A DNA stretch of 15,727 nt from Bacillota bacterium (lineage in GTDB: Bacteria; Bacillota_A; Clostridia; Lachnospirales; Lachnospiraceae). Below are positions 1-11,254 of this stretch, piece by piece (position 1 is the first letter of the stretch; the number at the start of each line of letters is the position of its first letter). The stretch lies in contig JAEZSL010000169.1 in the NCBI GenBank assembly GCA_023443925.1, positions 1 through 15,727 of the forward strand. Reading direction: 5' to 3'. The notes below the pieces were generated by a model, which was not told the origin of the DNA, did no database searches, and saw only the letters and a program-made list of their open reading frames with translations. Made by a program: the position numbers and the translations under genes.

Positions 1-133
1 TAGCAACAAATACCCGGTAAAAGTGCGGAACGGAATATCCGGCAGCTTTTGCGATTTGTTCCAGATATAGATTATTATCCAAATTATTTTCAATGTAATC
101 GATTGACTTCTGTAAATTGATGTAATAGCTCAA
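1..133 (-). CDS. AraC-family transcriptional regulator, N-terminal fragment (runs off left edge)
   Basis: Only the first 44 codons are in the window; the rest lies beyond base 1. Reading the minus strand from a TTG at 131-133 gives a protein beginning MSYYINLQKS, with an amphipathic helix (IDYIENNL) and then the first helix-turn-helix of an AraC/XylS DNA-binding domain (QIAKAAGYS, followed by HFYRVF). The TTG start is chosen because an AAGGGAGG ribosome binding site (141-148) sits 7 nt upstream and no better start is in frame. A DNA-binding domain at the extreme N-terminus is typical of SoxS/Rob-like regulators that carry a C-terminal ligand domain, which would be outside the window; that part is inference. 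Its target is unknown. The upstream gene on the same strand encodes a GH18-like protein and ends 219 bp away behind a likely terminator, so the two are probably transcribed separately. Confidence 0.75.
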   Translation of the reverse strand, partial: MSYYINLQKSIDYIENNLDNNLYLEQIAKAAGYSVPHFYRVFVA

Positions 134-230
134 AATGCTTCCTCCCTTTGCTTTCTGATATCATTTTACCAGGCAGGATCAACGATTACTTGATGTTTTT
201 TATCATATCAAATAAAAATAACCACCATCC

Positions 231-268
231 AAAAGACAGGAATTTCACAGCCTAAAGTAACTCCTGTC
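231..268 (-). terminator. Rho-independent terminator after the GH18-like gene
   Basis: On the minus strand GACAGGAGTT pairs with AATTCCTGTC (10 bp including one G-U) around a 14-nt loop, followed directly by TTTT. The plus-strand arms are 235-244 and 259-268. It lies 85 bp past the stop codon of the GH18-like gene and before the AraC gene. Confidence 0.6.
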
Positions 269-352
269 ATATGCATTAATTTACATTATGACTCCCGGTT
301 GATATTACCATATGCACGATCCGTTTAAAAGATTCTGTTTGGCTTTATACAT

Positions 353-1702
353 TTAATATAACTCAAATTCATATATTCGGGCTGCCTTATTACCGGAAGA
401 GGTTTGGGGATTTGTTATATACAGCCTTATATATCTGGTATTAAAAGGTGTGACGGTCCGGTCGGTGCTGTTTGCGGTATTGCCGGTTACGGTATCCACA
501 TCCGTCCAGCTGTTACCGTCCATACTCTTTTGCAGCTTAAAGTCTCTTGTATTATAACCGGATGTTTCTCCGCCTTCCCCCGCGTGTTTCACAATCCACC
601 TGGATACAGTTAACTCTGAACCTAAATCAATTCTAAGCCACTGGGCTCCAATATCCGTTGTTGAACACCATTTTGAATTATTTGCTACGGTTCCGTCAAC
701 TGCCAGTGCAGGAGTCTCACCCGTTACATACTGGTTCGCGGAAGCAGACTTATTTAGAGCCAGGTTTCCCGGAATCGGCGTAGGCGTAGGAGTAACCGGA
801 CCAAAGGAATTATTAATGGCTGCCGCATATGCAGCCGTACTTAAATTGTTGTTACGGATATCATCATACAGCCAGATAAATCCGCCTGCTATGCCGTAAG
901 AAGCATTCCAGGATGTCAGCTGGGACTGGACCTGGGCCGGAGTCTTACCATAATAGGGTTTACCGGTATTGGTGCACCACAGCCCTGGTATTACCGGCAT
1001 TCCCAGATTTGTCTTCCAGGTTCCCGGATTATTACCGGAGCCGCCATCATAACACTGAAGATAAATCCGGTCCACCACCCCTGGCTTCCAAGCCTCCAAA
1101 CCGTCCTTCACCGATTTCCAATAGCTAGTACTCGTATAAGGACACAGGGTAATATAGGAATACCCCATATTGATACACATTTTACAGAAGTTGATGGTGG
1201 AAGTACTGTCATACGTATCCTCCGTATCCAGATTAATTGCATCCGCACCGGTGGCATTCTTTAATGCCAGCATGTTTTTATACAGGTTGGAGTCCGGTCC
1301 CGGAACCCCTGCCAAGCATAAGGCTTTGATACTGGCAAAGTCCGTGGTGCCGCCTGCACCTACACTGATCTCAAGCCGTTCAATTGAAGTAGTACCACTT
1401 TTATAGGATAACCACTGATTTGACCAGGCAGACTGTCCGGTATAAGAGCCATTGGTACATACTGTTTCGTCATTCATATTCAGATTGCCGCTCTTATCAA
1501 TATGGAGTGACCACTGAATTAAGGTGTTAAAACCGGAAGCCTTTAAGTCAGAGAGGGTACCGGATACCAGATAGGACGGTCCTCCGCTGTAAATTGCCGA
1601 TACGGCAGTATTTGCCGTTGTTTCTGCATCAGCCGGACTTGCTGCACTGATTATAAATATACTGCAAATAATTGCTAAACTGATTACCATTATCTTTTTC
1701 AT
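353..1702 (-). CDS. Secreted GH18-like glycoside hydrolase with C-terminal F5/8 type C (CBM32-like) domain
   Basis: A 449-aa exported protein. Residues 1-26 form a signal peptide (lysines, hydrophobic core, ADA cleavage site). Residues about 32-300 resemble a GH18 TIM barrel: D154-A-I-N-L-D-T-E161 aligns with the family's D-x-x-D-x-D-x-E active-site strand, ending in the proposed acid/base Glu161, and a later strand IYLQCYDG fits the family's M-x-Y-D-like strand. A Pro-Thr linker (302-311) joins it to a discoidin-like F5/8C domain (313-449). Known family activities are hydrolysis of chitin or of N-glycan/GlcNAc linkages; the exact substrate cannot be read here. Asn157 replaces the first Asp of D-x-D-x-E, which could lower or alter activity. 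The start at 1702 is chosen because GGAGGT lies 6 nt upstream and the signal peptide begins there. A longer in-frame reading to a TTG at 1852 lacks these signals. Probably monocistronic. Confidence 0.75.
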   Translation of the reverse strand: MKKIMVISLAIICSIFIISAASPADAETTANTAVSAIYSGGPSYLVSGTLSDLKASGFNTLIQWSLHIDKSGNLNMNDETVCTNGSYTGQSAWSNQWLSYKSGTTSIERLEISVGAGGTTDFASIKALCLAGVPGPDSNLYKNMLALKNATGADAINLDTEDTYDSTSTINFCKMCINMGYSYITLCPYTSTSYWKSVKDGLEAWKPGVVDRIYLQCYDGGSGNNPGTWKTNLGMPVIPGLWCTNTGKPYYGKTPAQVQSQLTSWNASYGIAGGFIWLYDDIRNNNLSTAAYAAAINNSFGPVTPTPTPIPGNLALNKSASANQYVTGETPALAVDGTVANNSKWCSTTDIGAQWLRIDLGSELTVSRWIVKHAGEGGETSGYNTRDFKLQKSMDGNSWTDVDTVTGNTANSTDRTVTPFNTRYIRLYITNPQTSSGNKAARIYEFELY

Positions 1703-2596
1703 TCTTATACCTCCAATAATATCTCTTGCCGGTGCTGTTATAAACAACCACATAGACGTTATAGACAGGATTGGTATATTATGATATTCTAGCTGCTTTC
1801 CCCCGCTGTGACGTAAAGCGGCTGCAGACCGGATAACAATGTTGCTATGCAAAATTCATCGGTCAGATTAGCTGAAACTCATTTTTGAATGTTCGTTTAT
1901 GCTTCTTGTAAATATAAATAAAAGCCCCTTATATTAACCTCCTTATATAATATAATATTTCAAATACACCCCTTGCAGGAATAATATGTAATATCCCAGC
2001 CAGATAAATTTCGGAATTGAGTTACAGCTTGTGATAATGTTAAGTCAGCAAGACTGTTTGCCTTATGTAATTTTAATAACTGCTTGTCCTCTTATTTATA
2101 TTTACATAACTAATTATATAGGAAGTGCCCTTCCAAAACAAGAAATATTTAACTTTATTTGCTTATATTTTCCATATTATTAGAAAATTAAGCGTATATC
2201 GATTATTTATCAAATATTTGTCATTACTAACTCATAAATGTTACTAATTCACATTCATATTAACCGGTTATACAATTACTATAAGGATTTGAACGTTAAA
2301 AGGTCTATTTTATATAATATGAATATGAGCATAATTATCTTATCTAAAAAGCACCCTGCAAATACAGCCGGTTTATCCATCCTGTTAAAAACCAGGTATG
2401 ATCGGGCTAATTGCAGCGGTGCTTATATTACTATTAACAATTGATGCTCTTATTCAATTCAAATCATAATTTTTACTGTTTCAGATGTTTAACTATATTA
2501 ATTACTTAACTAACTATTTCAATTGCTTAACTACCTTAATTGCTTAATTGTTTTAACTGACCTGGTGAACTGCTCTCTTAGCTGACCGCACTTTAT
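1703..2596. other. AT-rich 0.9-kb intergenic stretch without a convincing gene
   Basis: This lies between the starts of the GH18-like gene and the stop of the M3 peptidase gene, both on the minus strand. The part nearest 1703 must hold the GH18 promoter, but I could not fix a clear -35/-10 pair. An AAGGAGGTT (minus strand, 1937-1945) stands without a usable start codon. A 68-codon plus-strand frame (2238-2444) has no ribosome binding site. A 23-codon hydrophobic frame at 2398-2469 is discussed in the findings. The end near the peptidase gene carries short degenerate repeats. No terminator hairpin for the peptidase gene was recognised. Confidence 0.6.
2500..2549. repeat. Short degenerate direct repeats (AATTgCTTAAcT type)
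   Basis: AATTACTTAACT (2500), AATTGCTTAACT (2521) and AATTGCTTAATT (2538) recur at 21- and 17-bp intervals, within AT-rich DNA just beyond the stop codon of the M3 peptidase gene. They could be simple-sequence drift or a binding array; nothing in the sequence decides. Confidence 0.4.
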
Positions 2597-4300
2597 TTAT
2601 ACAGTTTTGATACTCTGCATTAGTTCCTCTTTTGCATAAGCGATTGCTTTTGCTACACTGCCCTCCTCAAACGGCACTGAAAGGTTTGCTAATTTTAACA
2701 GACTCAGATAATTCAGACTGGAACCGGCTTTGCAGAGTGCCAGGTAATCCGTCCAGGCCTGTTCCTTACTTTCATGAAAACGCTTTTTAAATTCCATGGC
2801 ACCCATAGTTGTAAGGGTATAATTAATATAATAAAACGGATATAAGAAAATATGTAATTTATGATACCAGTAACCGCCTCTTTCCATAAACTCATTCTCT
2901 TCATAGGACCGCCACGGCATATATTTTTCCTCCAGTTTATGCCATTCAAGGGTTCGCTCCTTTGGAGTAAGCTCCGGGTTAGCATAAATAATATGCTGGA
3001 ATTCATCAACTGCAACGCCAAAGGGAACAAAGGTAATTGCTTCCTGTAAATGTGCAAAACGGAATTTATCGGCATCACCACCAAAGAATTGTTCCGCATA
3101 GGGATAAGCAAACTGTTCCATCGCCATAGAATGTATCTCGGCAATATCCGTACTTACGTTAAAATACTGTGCGGTCTTCTGGCTGCGCATGGCTTCATAT
3201 CCGGCAAAGGCATGGCCAAGCTCATGTGAAAGTACCTGCATATCAAAGATTGTCTGGTTAAAGCAGGAAAATACATAAGGTGCATTGTAGTCATTTAAAC
3301 TAGTCATATAACCGGTAGACGCTTTGTTTGGTTTATTCTTTAAATCCATCAGCTCATGTTCGATCATAAAATCGATGAATTCGCCGGTTTCATCACTCAT
3401 ATCGTGATACATTTTCTGAGCTTCTTTTACCATGTAGTCATCATCGCCTGCCGGTTGTGCATTCCCGTCCGGGTGGATGAATTTTTCATCAAATACCTTG
3501 ATTTTATCTACACCGATACGGTTTGACTGTGCTTCGTAAAGCTGACAGCACAGAGGTACGATCTCTTTTCTTACCTGTTCTCTAAAAGCAGCAACTTCCT
3601 CCTGACCGTAATCGCTGCGTCCCTGTTGTAAATAACCAAGCGGAATAAAGTTATCATATCCTAAGCTCCGCCCCATCTCGTTCCTTAATTTCACCAGCTG
3701 GTCAAAAATTTCTTCCATTTCCGGTTCATTCTTATGGTAAAAATCAGAATAGGCTTTAAAAGCAGCCTTTCTTACCGCCCTGTCCGGATGTTCAAAATAT
3801 TTCTGGATACCGTAGAGATTCAATACTTTTCCGTCAAATTCAATCTGGGCGGTTGCCATTAATTTTTGGTACCGGGTGGTAAGCTTTGCTTCCTGCTGTA
3901 TAAACGGAACCAGCTCTTCCTTAAACTGATCTACTTTACGCTGCTCCATTACGAGATATTCTTTACCGTAATCTGCAGTGATCTCATCTCTGAACCTGCA
4001 ATCTAATAAGGCTTTGCTCAGTTCGATTGCAGCAATATTGGCGGTTGCTCCCCGTTCATCAATATATTCATTTTCCTTCTCATAAAATTCATCTGTTGTA
4101 TTGAGTGTATTGCGTATGAACGCTATGGTAGTCATGGTGTCCAGCCGGCTTTGCAATTCTTCCCTGCGTTTAAGAACCGCTTTTATCTCTGAATAACTTT
4201 CTGAATTCCGGATCTCTTCAGCCATCTGCAGGGATTCTTTCTCATACAGGTCGTAATCCGGTCTGACATACTCCAGTTCTGAAAATGTAAATTTTTTCAT
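2597..4300 (-). CDS. M3 family oligoendopeptidase (zinc metallopeptidase)
   Basis: A 567-aa cytosolic peptidase of the M3 (thimet oligopeptidase/PepF) family that cuts short peptides; no signal peptide is present. The catalytic signature HELGH lies at 359-363: His359 and His363 bind zinc and Glu360 is the general base. Glu388 in DIAEIHSMAME, 25 residues on, is the expected third zinc ligand. The long helical N-terminal half (1-330) and the aromatic C-terminal segment (WYHKLHIFLYPFYYINYTL) fit the family. Length and the AEIHSMAME motif match the clostridial/bacillar branch that protein-family models separate from true PepF, so no gene symbol is given. A ribosome binding site AAGGGGAAGG lies 4 nt before the ATG, and a sigma-A-like promoter lies 87 bp upstream. 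It is transcribed away from sspH and looks monocistronic. The role is probably general peptide turnover; a role in sporulation is possible only by proximity. Confidence 0.9.
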   Translation of the reverse strand: MKKFTFSELEYVRPDYDLYEKESLQMAEEIRNSESYSEIKAVLKRREELQSRLDTMTTIAFIRNTLNTTDEFYEKENEYIDERGATANIAAIELSKALLDCRFRDEITADYGKEYLVMEQRKVDQFKEELVPFIQQEAKLTTRYQKLMATAQIEFDGKVLNLYGIQKYFEHPDRAVRKAAFKAYSDFYHKNEPEMEEIFDQLVKLRNEMGRSLGYDNFIPLGYLQQGRSDYGQEEVAAFREQVRKEIVPLCCQLYEAQSNRIGVDKIKVFDEKFIHPDGNAQPAGDDDYMVKEAQKMYHDMSDETGEFIDFMIEHELMDLKNKPNKASTGYMTSLNDYNAPYVFSCFNQTIFDMQVLSHELGHAFAGYEAMRSQKTAQYFNVSTDIAEIHSMAMEQFAYPYAEQFFGGDADKFRFAHLQEAITFVPFGVAVDEFQHIIYANPELTPKERTLEWHKLEEKYMPWRSYEENEFMERGGYWYHKLHIFLYPFYYINYTLTTMGAMEFKKRFHESKEQAWTDYLALCKAGSSLNYLSLLKLANLSVPFEEGSVAKAIAYAKEELMQSIKTV

Positions 4301-4386
4301 GTTCCTTCCCCTTTTTGCATTGTAATTTCATAATAGATTTGCACTGAAATCAAAGTAAATCAGGCTTTCGGCAAACTTATTTTTTA

Positions 4387-4415
4387 AGTATAGCACAGAT
4401 TTCTATTTATTTCCA
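4387..4415 (-). promoter_or_regulatory. Sigma-A-like promoter of the M3 peptidase gene
   Basis: On the minus strand a -35 TGGAAA (4410-4415) and -10 TATACT (4387-4392) are separated by 17 bp, with TGC directly before the -10 (extended -10-like). This leaves a leader of roughly 80 nt before the ATG at 4300. Confidence 0.55.
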
Positions 4416-4541
4416 CGAGTATAAATAGTAATTACCCGACAAAAAGTTTATCCATTCCTAAACAAAATAGCTAATTCGGAATATCTCTGACACCATAAGT
4501 AAAAACTACTTTTATAAAATAATTAAAAGGAGAACATCTAT

Positions 4542-4724
4542 ATGGACAGAAGCCGTGCAAGAGAAATTGCCGCATCACCGGAAATGGCCCACGTTAACTA
4601 TAACGGCAGAGCCATTTATATCGAAGAGGTTAACCCTGCGAAAGATGCTGCCAGCATCCATTACCTTGATCAGCCGGGATACAGCCAGGAAGTCTATCTG
4701 ACTCAATTGGTAGAATCAGAATAA
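4542..4724 (+). CDS. sspH: H-type small acid-soluble spore protein
   Basis: A 60-aa protein that matches the SspH family in length and pattern: an N-terminal helix with R-A-R-E-I-A-A-S-P, then a beta-rich core (VNYNGRAIYIEEV), a charged middle, and the end YLTQLVESE. In Bacillus, SspH is made in the forespore under sigma-G or sigma-F control and found in the spore core as a minor small acid-soluble protein; its exact role is unclear. The start is supported by AAAAGGAGA 8 nt upstream of the ATG. The gene stands alone, divergent from the M3 peptidase and closed by a strong terminator. I did not find a convincing sigma-G promoter: CATAAGTA at 4494 is only a loose fit. Its importance here is that it shows the organism makes endospores. 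Confidence 0.88.
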   Translation: MDRSRAREIAASPEMAHVNYNGRAIYIEEVNPAKDAASIHYLDQPGYSQEVYLTQLVESE

Positions 4725-4780
4725 AGTTGCAGTTCAGATTATCCATTCTAATTAACACCTCATTTTTTTGCAGGATCCTG

Positions 4781-4830
4781 ACAGCCGCCTATGCCACTTT
4801 AGCATAGGCGGCTGTTTCTTGTTGGGTTTT
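4781..4830 (+). terminator. Strong hairpin terminator after sspH
   Basis: A perfect 14-bp stem (4781-4794 with 4802-4815) closes a 7-nt loop and is followed by a T-rich tail (TTCTTGTTGGGTTTTATTT). A separate 10-bp palindrome CAGGATCCTG directly precedes the stem at 4771-4780. It separates sspH from the glycosyltransferase operon. Confidence 0.85.
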
Positions 4831-4875
4831 ATTTGAAATACTGTACCATTTATGAGAAACCGCTCTCCGTTGGCA

Positions 4876-4902
4876 ACCTATCCACTCCCTAGACATATAA
4901 TA
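4876..4902 (+). promoter_or_regulatory. Sigma-K-like promoter of the glycosyltransferase pair
   Basis: AC at 4876-4877, a 16-bp spacer, then CATATAATA at 4894-4902 matches the Bacillus sigma-K pattern (AC, 16 bp, CATAnnnTA) exactly. The embedded TATAAT could instead be a sigma-A -10, but the nearest -35 candidate, TTGGCA, would be 20 bp away, which is too far. The resulting leader is about 95 nt, similar to that of the two collagen genes. A short palindrome (TAATCTTTAAGATTA, 4957-4971) lies within it. Confidence 0.5.
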
Positions 4903-5002
4903 AAACTGATTGGAGTATTGCAAAGTTTTAAACTCTGATTGGACAACAGCTTTCAGTAATCTTTAAGATTAACTATCCTATTTAAATTGAGGTATAAGGC
5001 TT

Positions 5003-6112
5003 ATGAACAAATTTAAAATTTGCGTTTATGCAATATGTAAAAATGAAGAAAAATTTATAGACCGCTGGATGGATGCGGTAAGTGAAGCCGATATGGTCGT
5101 AGTCACAGATACGGGTTCAACTGATAGCACAGTAGAAAAACTCCGGGCCAGAGGAGCCGTTGTATACTGTGAATCCATCGTTCCCTGGCGCTTTGATACC
5201 GCACGCAATATAGCATTGGAGCACATTCCGGAAGACATGGATATCTGTGTTTCAAATGATGTGGATGAAGTCTTTGAGAAGGGTTGGCGTGAAAAACTGG
5301 AGACAGCCTGGAATCCGGCTTATACCAGAGCCAAGTATATATTTACCTGGAGTTATAAGGCAGATGGTACACCCCAAAAACAATTTATGATGGAAAAGGT
5401 TCATAGACGTCACGGTTTTCGATGGGTACATCCGGTTCATGAAATTTTGAAATATACCGGGGAGGAACCGGAATCGGTGGTATTCGTTCCCGGAATGGTG
5501 CTCAATCATTATCCGGATCTGTCAAAACCAAGGGCACAGTACCTGTCTCTTCTGGAGTTATCCGCTAAAGAAAATCCTATGGATGACAGGACAGCCTTCT
5601 GGCTGGGAAGAGAGTATATGTATTACGGTCAGCATGATAAATGCATCGCCGAACTTACACGGCACCTAAAATTACCTTCGGCTGTATGGAATGAGGAACG
5701 TTGCGCTTCTATGCGTTTTATTTCAAAAAGCTACCAGGCAAAAGGAAATTATAAACTTGCTAAAATCTGGCTCTACCAGGCGCTTGCTGAGTGTCCTGAC
5801 GTCCGTGAACCCTACCTGTACATGGCCAGGTTAGGTTATCTTGAGAGAGACTGGCCGCTTGTAATGCTGATGACAGAGAAGGCATTGGAAATAAAGGCTC
5901 CCACCGGCAGCTATCTGATGGAACCGGATGCCTGGGGGTATGAATTATATGATTTGGCAGCCATCGGCTGCTATCGGCTGGGTTTATATGAAAAAGCCCA
6001 TAATTATGCCGTATTAGCCATCAATGTTTTGCCCGAGGATGAAAGACTGAAAAAAAATCTGGAATTAATTAATTTAAAATATAAATTGAAAGCGGGGTCC
6101 GGCCATGAATAA
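5003..6112 (+). CDS. Family 2 glycosyltransferase with TPR-like C-terminal half (first of a pair)
   Basis: A 369-aa soluble enzyme. Residues 4-180 form a GT-A fold: the opening strand and NEE motif (ICKNEE, 11-16), the nucleotide-binding segment TDTGSTDST (35-43), the D-x-D-like metal site N85-D-V-D88-E, and a conserved WVHPVHE (141-147). Residues about 195-355 are helical pairs with TPR-like spacing (EEIRCAS-type and YEKAHNYAVLAI-type helices), typical of clostridial glycosyltransferases that act on proteins. It should transfer a sugar from a nucleotide sugar; donor and acceptor are unknown. The start has GAGGT 9 nt upstream. The gene overlaps its paralogue by 8 bp, implying coupled translation, and it converges on two collagen-like genes. 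From the sgtA-bclA3 precedent in C. difficile, I infer that it glycosylates collagen-like spore proteins. No signal peptide or membrane segment is seen, which fits action in the mother-cell cytoplasm. Confidence 0.85.
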   Translation: MNKFKICVYAICKNEEKFIDRWMDAVSEADMVVVTDTGSTDSTVEKLRARGAVVYCESIVPWRFDTARNIALEHIPEDMDICVSNDVDEVFEKGWREKLETAWNPAYTRAKYIFTWSYKADGTPQKQFMMEKVHRRHGFRWVHPVHEILKYTGEEPESVVFVPGMVLNHYPDLSKPRAQYLSLLELSAKENPMDDRTAFWLGREYMYYGQHDKCIAELTRHLKLPSAVWNEERCASMRFISKSYQAKGNYKLAKIWLYQALAECPDVREPYLYMARLGYLERDWPLVMLMTEKALEIKAPTGSYLMEPDAWGYELYDLAAIGCYRLGLYEKAHNYAVLAINVLPEDERLKKNLELINLKYKLKAGSGHE

Positions 6113-7190
6113 ATATAAAATCTGTGTTTATGCAATCTGCAAAAATGAAGAGCAATTCGTAGACCGCTGGATGGATTCCATGAGTGAAGCTGACCTGATT
6201 GTGGTAACAGATACAGGTTCCGACGACAAAACTGTAGAAAAGCTCAGAGCAAAAGGAGCTGTTGTCTATATCGATCCGGTAAAACCCTGGCGTTTTGATA
6301 CCGCACGGAATATATCCCTTGACCATGTGCCGGAAGACGTTGATATATGTGTTTGCACCGACCTGGACGAGATTTTTAATAAAGGCTGGCGGCAACAGCT
6401 GGAAGATGCCTGGACACCGGATGCCAAATCCGGAAAATATATTTACAATTGGAGTCTGAAGCCGGATGGTTCACCCGATGTACAGCTATATTATACTAAG
6501 ATACATTCCAGAAAAGGGTTCAGCTGGAAACATCCTGTCCACGAATGGCTCAGTTATTCCGCGCCGGAACCGCTAATAACCGTTAATATAAACGGTATGG
6601 TTTTAAACCATTATCCGGATGCTTCAAAGTCCAGAAGTTCTTATCTGCCTCTGTTAGAGCTTGCAGTCAAAGAAGAACCCGATGGCAGCCGCGAAAATTA
6701 CTATCTTGGCCGCGAATACATGTATACAAGTCAATGGCAGAAATGTATTGACACTTTAAATCATTATCTGGAACTGCCTTATTCGGTATGGTCGGAGGAG
6801 CGCAGCGCGGCAATGCGCTGGATTGCTAAATCCTATTACCAGCTGCAAAATATAAAGCAGGCCTACAGCTGGTATTACAAGGCAATTGCAGAAGCACCTG
6901 ATATGAGGGATCCTTACGTGGAATGTGCAAGAATGGCTTATTTAATTGCTGATTGGCCAACTGCATTTTATATGGCAGAGGAATCTTTAAAGATAAATGA
7001 AAAATCCACGACTTTTGTTAACATGGGCTATGCATGGGACTATACTCCCCACGACCTTGCAGCCATCAGCTGCTACCGTCTGGATTTGTTTGAACGGGCC
7101 AGAGAGCATGCCATCCTGGCTCTGAAATCAAGTCCGGATGATGAACGGTTAAAGAATAACCTGCGTATGATAGAGAAAAAAATAGTTTAA
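6105..7190 (+). CDS. Family 2 glycosyltransferase with TPR-like C-terminal half (second of a pair)
   Basis: A 361-aa paralogue of the preceding enzyme, with about 74 of the first 100 residues identical by eye. It keeps every GT-A landmark: ICKNEE (11-16), TDTGSDDKT (35-43), the metal site T85-D-L-D88-E, WKHPVHE (141-147) and LNHYPD (168-173), followed by a TPR-like region (about 190-355). Differences cluster around residues 56-60, 84-92 and 125-160, which line the donor and acceptor pockets in such folds, so the two may add different sugars or act one after the other (inference). The ATG lies inside the last codons of the first gene (ATGAATAA overlap), with AGCGGGG as a modest ribosome binding site, so it depends on upstream translation. 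A terminator follows 7 bp after the stop. Confidence 0.85.
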   Translation: MNKYKICVYAICKNEEQFVDRWMDSMSEADLIVVTDTGSDDKTVEKLRAKGAVVYIDPVKPWRFDTARNISLDHVPEDVDICVCTDLDEIFNKGWRQQLEDAWTPDAKSGKYIYNWSLKPDGSPDVQLYYTKIHSRKGFSWKHPVHEWLSYSAPEPLITVNINGMVLNHYPDASKSRSSYLPLLELAVKEEPDGSRENYYLGREYMYTSQWQKCIDTLNHYLELPYSVWSEERSAAMRWIAKSYYQLQNIKQAYSWYYKAIAEAPDMRDPYVECARMAYLIADWPTAFYMAEESLKINEKSTTFVNMGYAWDYTPHDLAAISCYRLDLFERAREHAILALKSSPDDERLKNNLRMIEKKIV

Positions 7191-7196
7191 TAGCCT

Positions 7197-7247
7197 AAAT
7201 GCAAGCCGGTTATGTGATTCATAATCCTGCTTGCATTTATTTTTGTG
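7197..7247 (+). terminator. Terminator between convergent glycosyltransferase and collagen genes
   Basis: AAATGCAAG (7197-7205) pairs with CTTGCATTT (7230-7238), and GG-TTATG with CATAA-T-CC inside gives a bulged upper stem. A T-rich tail (ATTTTTGTG) follows on the plus strand. The outer arms are symmetrical, so it may also stop minus-strand transcription from the collagen gene, though the T-tract on that side is weak. Confidence 0.7.
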
Positions 7248-7259
7248 TTAAAACTACTC

Positions 7260-9398
<2,139 letters not shown>

Positions 9399-9422
9399 TT
9401 AATGAAATATCATTGTCCCATA

Positions 9423-9449
9423 TATAGTATGATAATCGCCATGTATTGT
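9423..9449 (-). promoter_or_regulatory. Sigma-K-like promoter of the beta-helix collagen gene
   Basis: On the minus strand, AC (9448-9449), a 16-bp spacer and CATACTATA (9423-9431) match the sigma-K pattern exactly. The element is copied upstream of the second collagen gene, including the 15-nt block GAATGTGCACAATAC around the -35. CATACTAT is also close to a sigma-E -10 (CATACAnT), so sigma-E cannot be excluded; both are mother-cell sigma factors. The leader is about 95 nt. Confidence 0.6.
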
Positions 9450-9636
9450 GCACATTCTTATTTACTTAACATTCATATGATACCCGCATACAAAAGAATA
9501 ACATCTTAGCTGGATTCCTGCTACTGTTTCATTCAATACGTATATTATCTCCTCTGTCTCCTCTAAATCAGCATATACACAATAGTAAAACCGCATTCAT
9601 TAACCTTCTGACTGTTCATCCGAATAAATCACACCA

Positions 9637-9669
9637 TATAAAAACCACTTTCCTAAAAGAGAATGTGGT
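9637..9669 (-). terminator. Terminator of the BclA-like collagen gene
   Basis: On the minus strand ACCAC-A-TTC pairs with GAA-A-GTGGT (8 pairs, one A-A mismatch) around an 8-nt loop, and TTTTTATA follows. It lies about 40 bp past the stop codon at 9707, separating the two collagen genes into independent transcripts. Confidence 0.65.
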
Positions 9670-9706
9670 GAACTCTTACCAGACAAGTGGCTGTAGTTAA
9701 AAGATA

Positions 9707-11128
<1,422 letters not shown>

Positions 11129-11189
11129 CTATAATAACAATGGCAAACTTAGACCATAAACCATTATAATAAAATATCATTGTCCCCTA

Positions 11190-11217
11190 TATAGTATGAA
11201 AATTGGTGTCGTATTGT
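11190..11217 (-). promoter_or_regulatory. Sigma-K-like promoter of the BclA-like collagen gene
   Basis: On the minus strand, AC (11216-11217), a 17-bp spacer and CATACTATA (11190-11198). The -10, the GAATGTGCACAATAC block (11211-11225) and the likely start region GGGACAATGATATT are shared with the other collagen promoter, while the spacer between -35 and -10 differs, which points to selection on the two boxes. It lies only about 38 bp from the stop codon of the preceding gene. Confidence 0.6.
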
Positions 11218-11254
11218 GCACATTCAAATACTTAACAGACATTGAAACTTAACA

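Noticed and set aside
1703..1852. N-terminal extension of the GH18-like gene to a TTG at 1852
   Set aside because: It would bury the signal peptide 50 residues in, and there is no ribosome binding site at 1852, whereas GGAGGT precedes the ATG at 1702.
1937..1945. Minus-strand AAGGAGGTT as the start of a hidden small gene
   Set aside because: The first ATG downstream is about 60 bp away and gives only four codons; no TTG or GTG lies at a workable distance.
2238..2444. 68-codon plus-strand frame in the AT-rich gap
   Set aside because: No ribosome binding site, unusual composition (Asn, Ile, Tyr from AT-rich DNA) and no recognisable domain.
2713..3144. 143-codon minus-strand frame and 62-codon plus-strand frame within the M3 peptidase gene
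   Set aside because: Both are out-of-frame shadows of the peptidase, which has an intact HELGH site and full-length domain pattern.
4494..4501. Sigma-G -10 for sspH (CATAAGTA)
   Set aside because: It has three rather than two bases between CAT and TA, and the upstream -35 candidate is poor, so it is not listed as a promoter.
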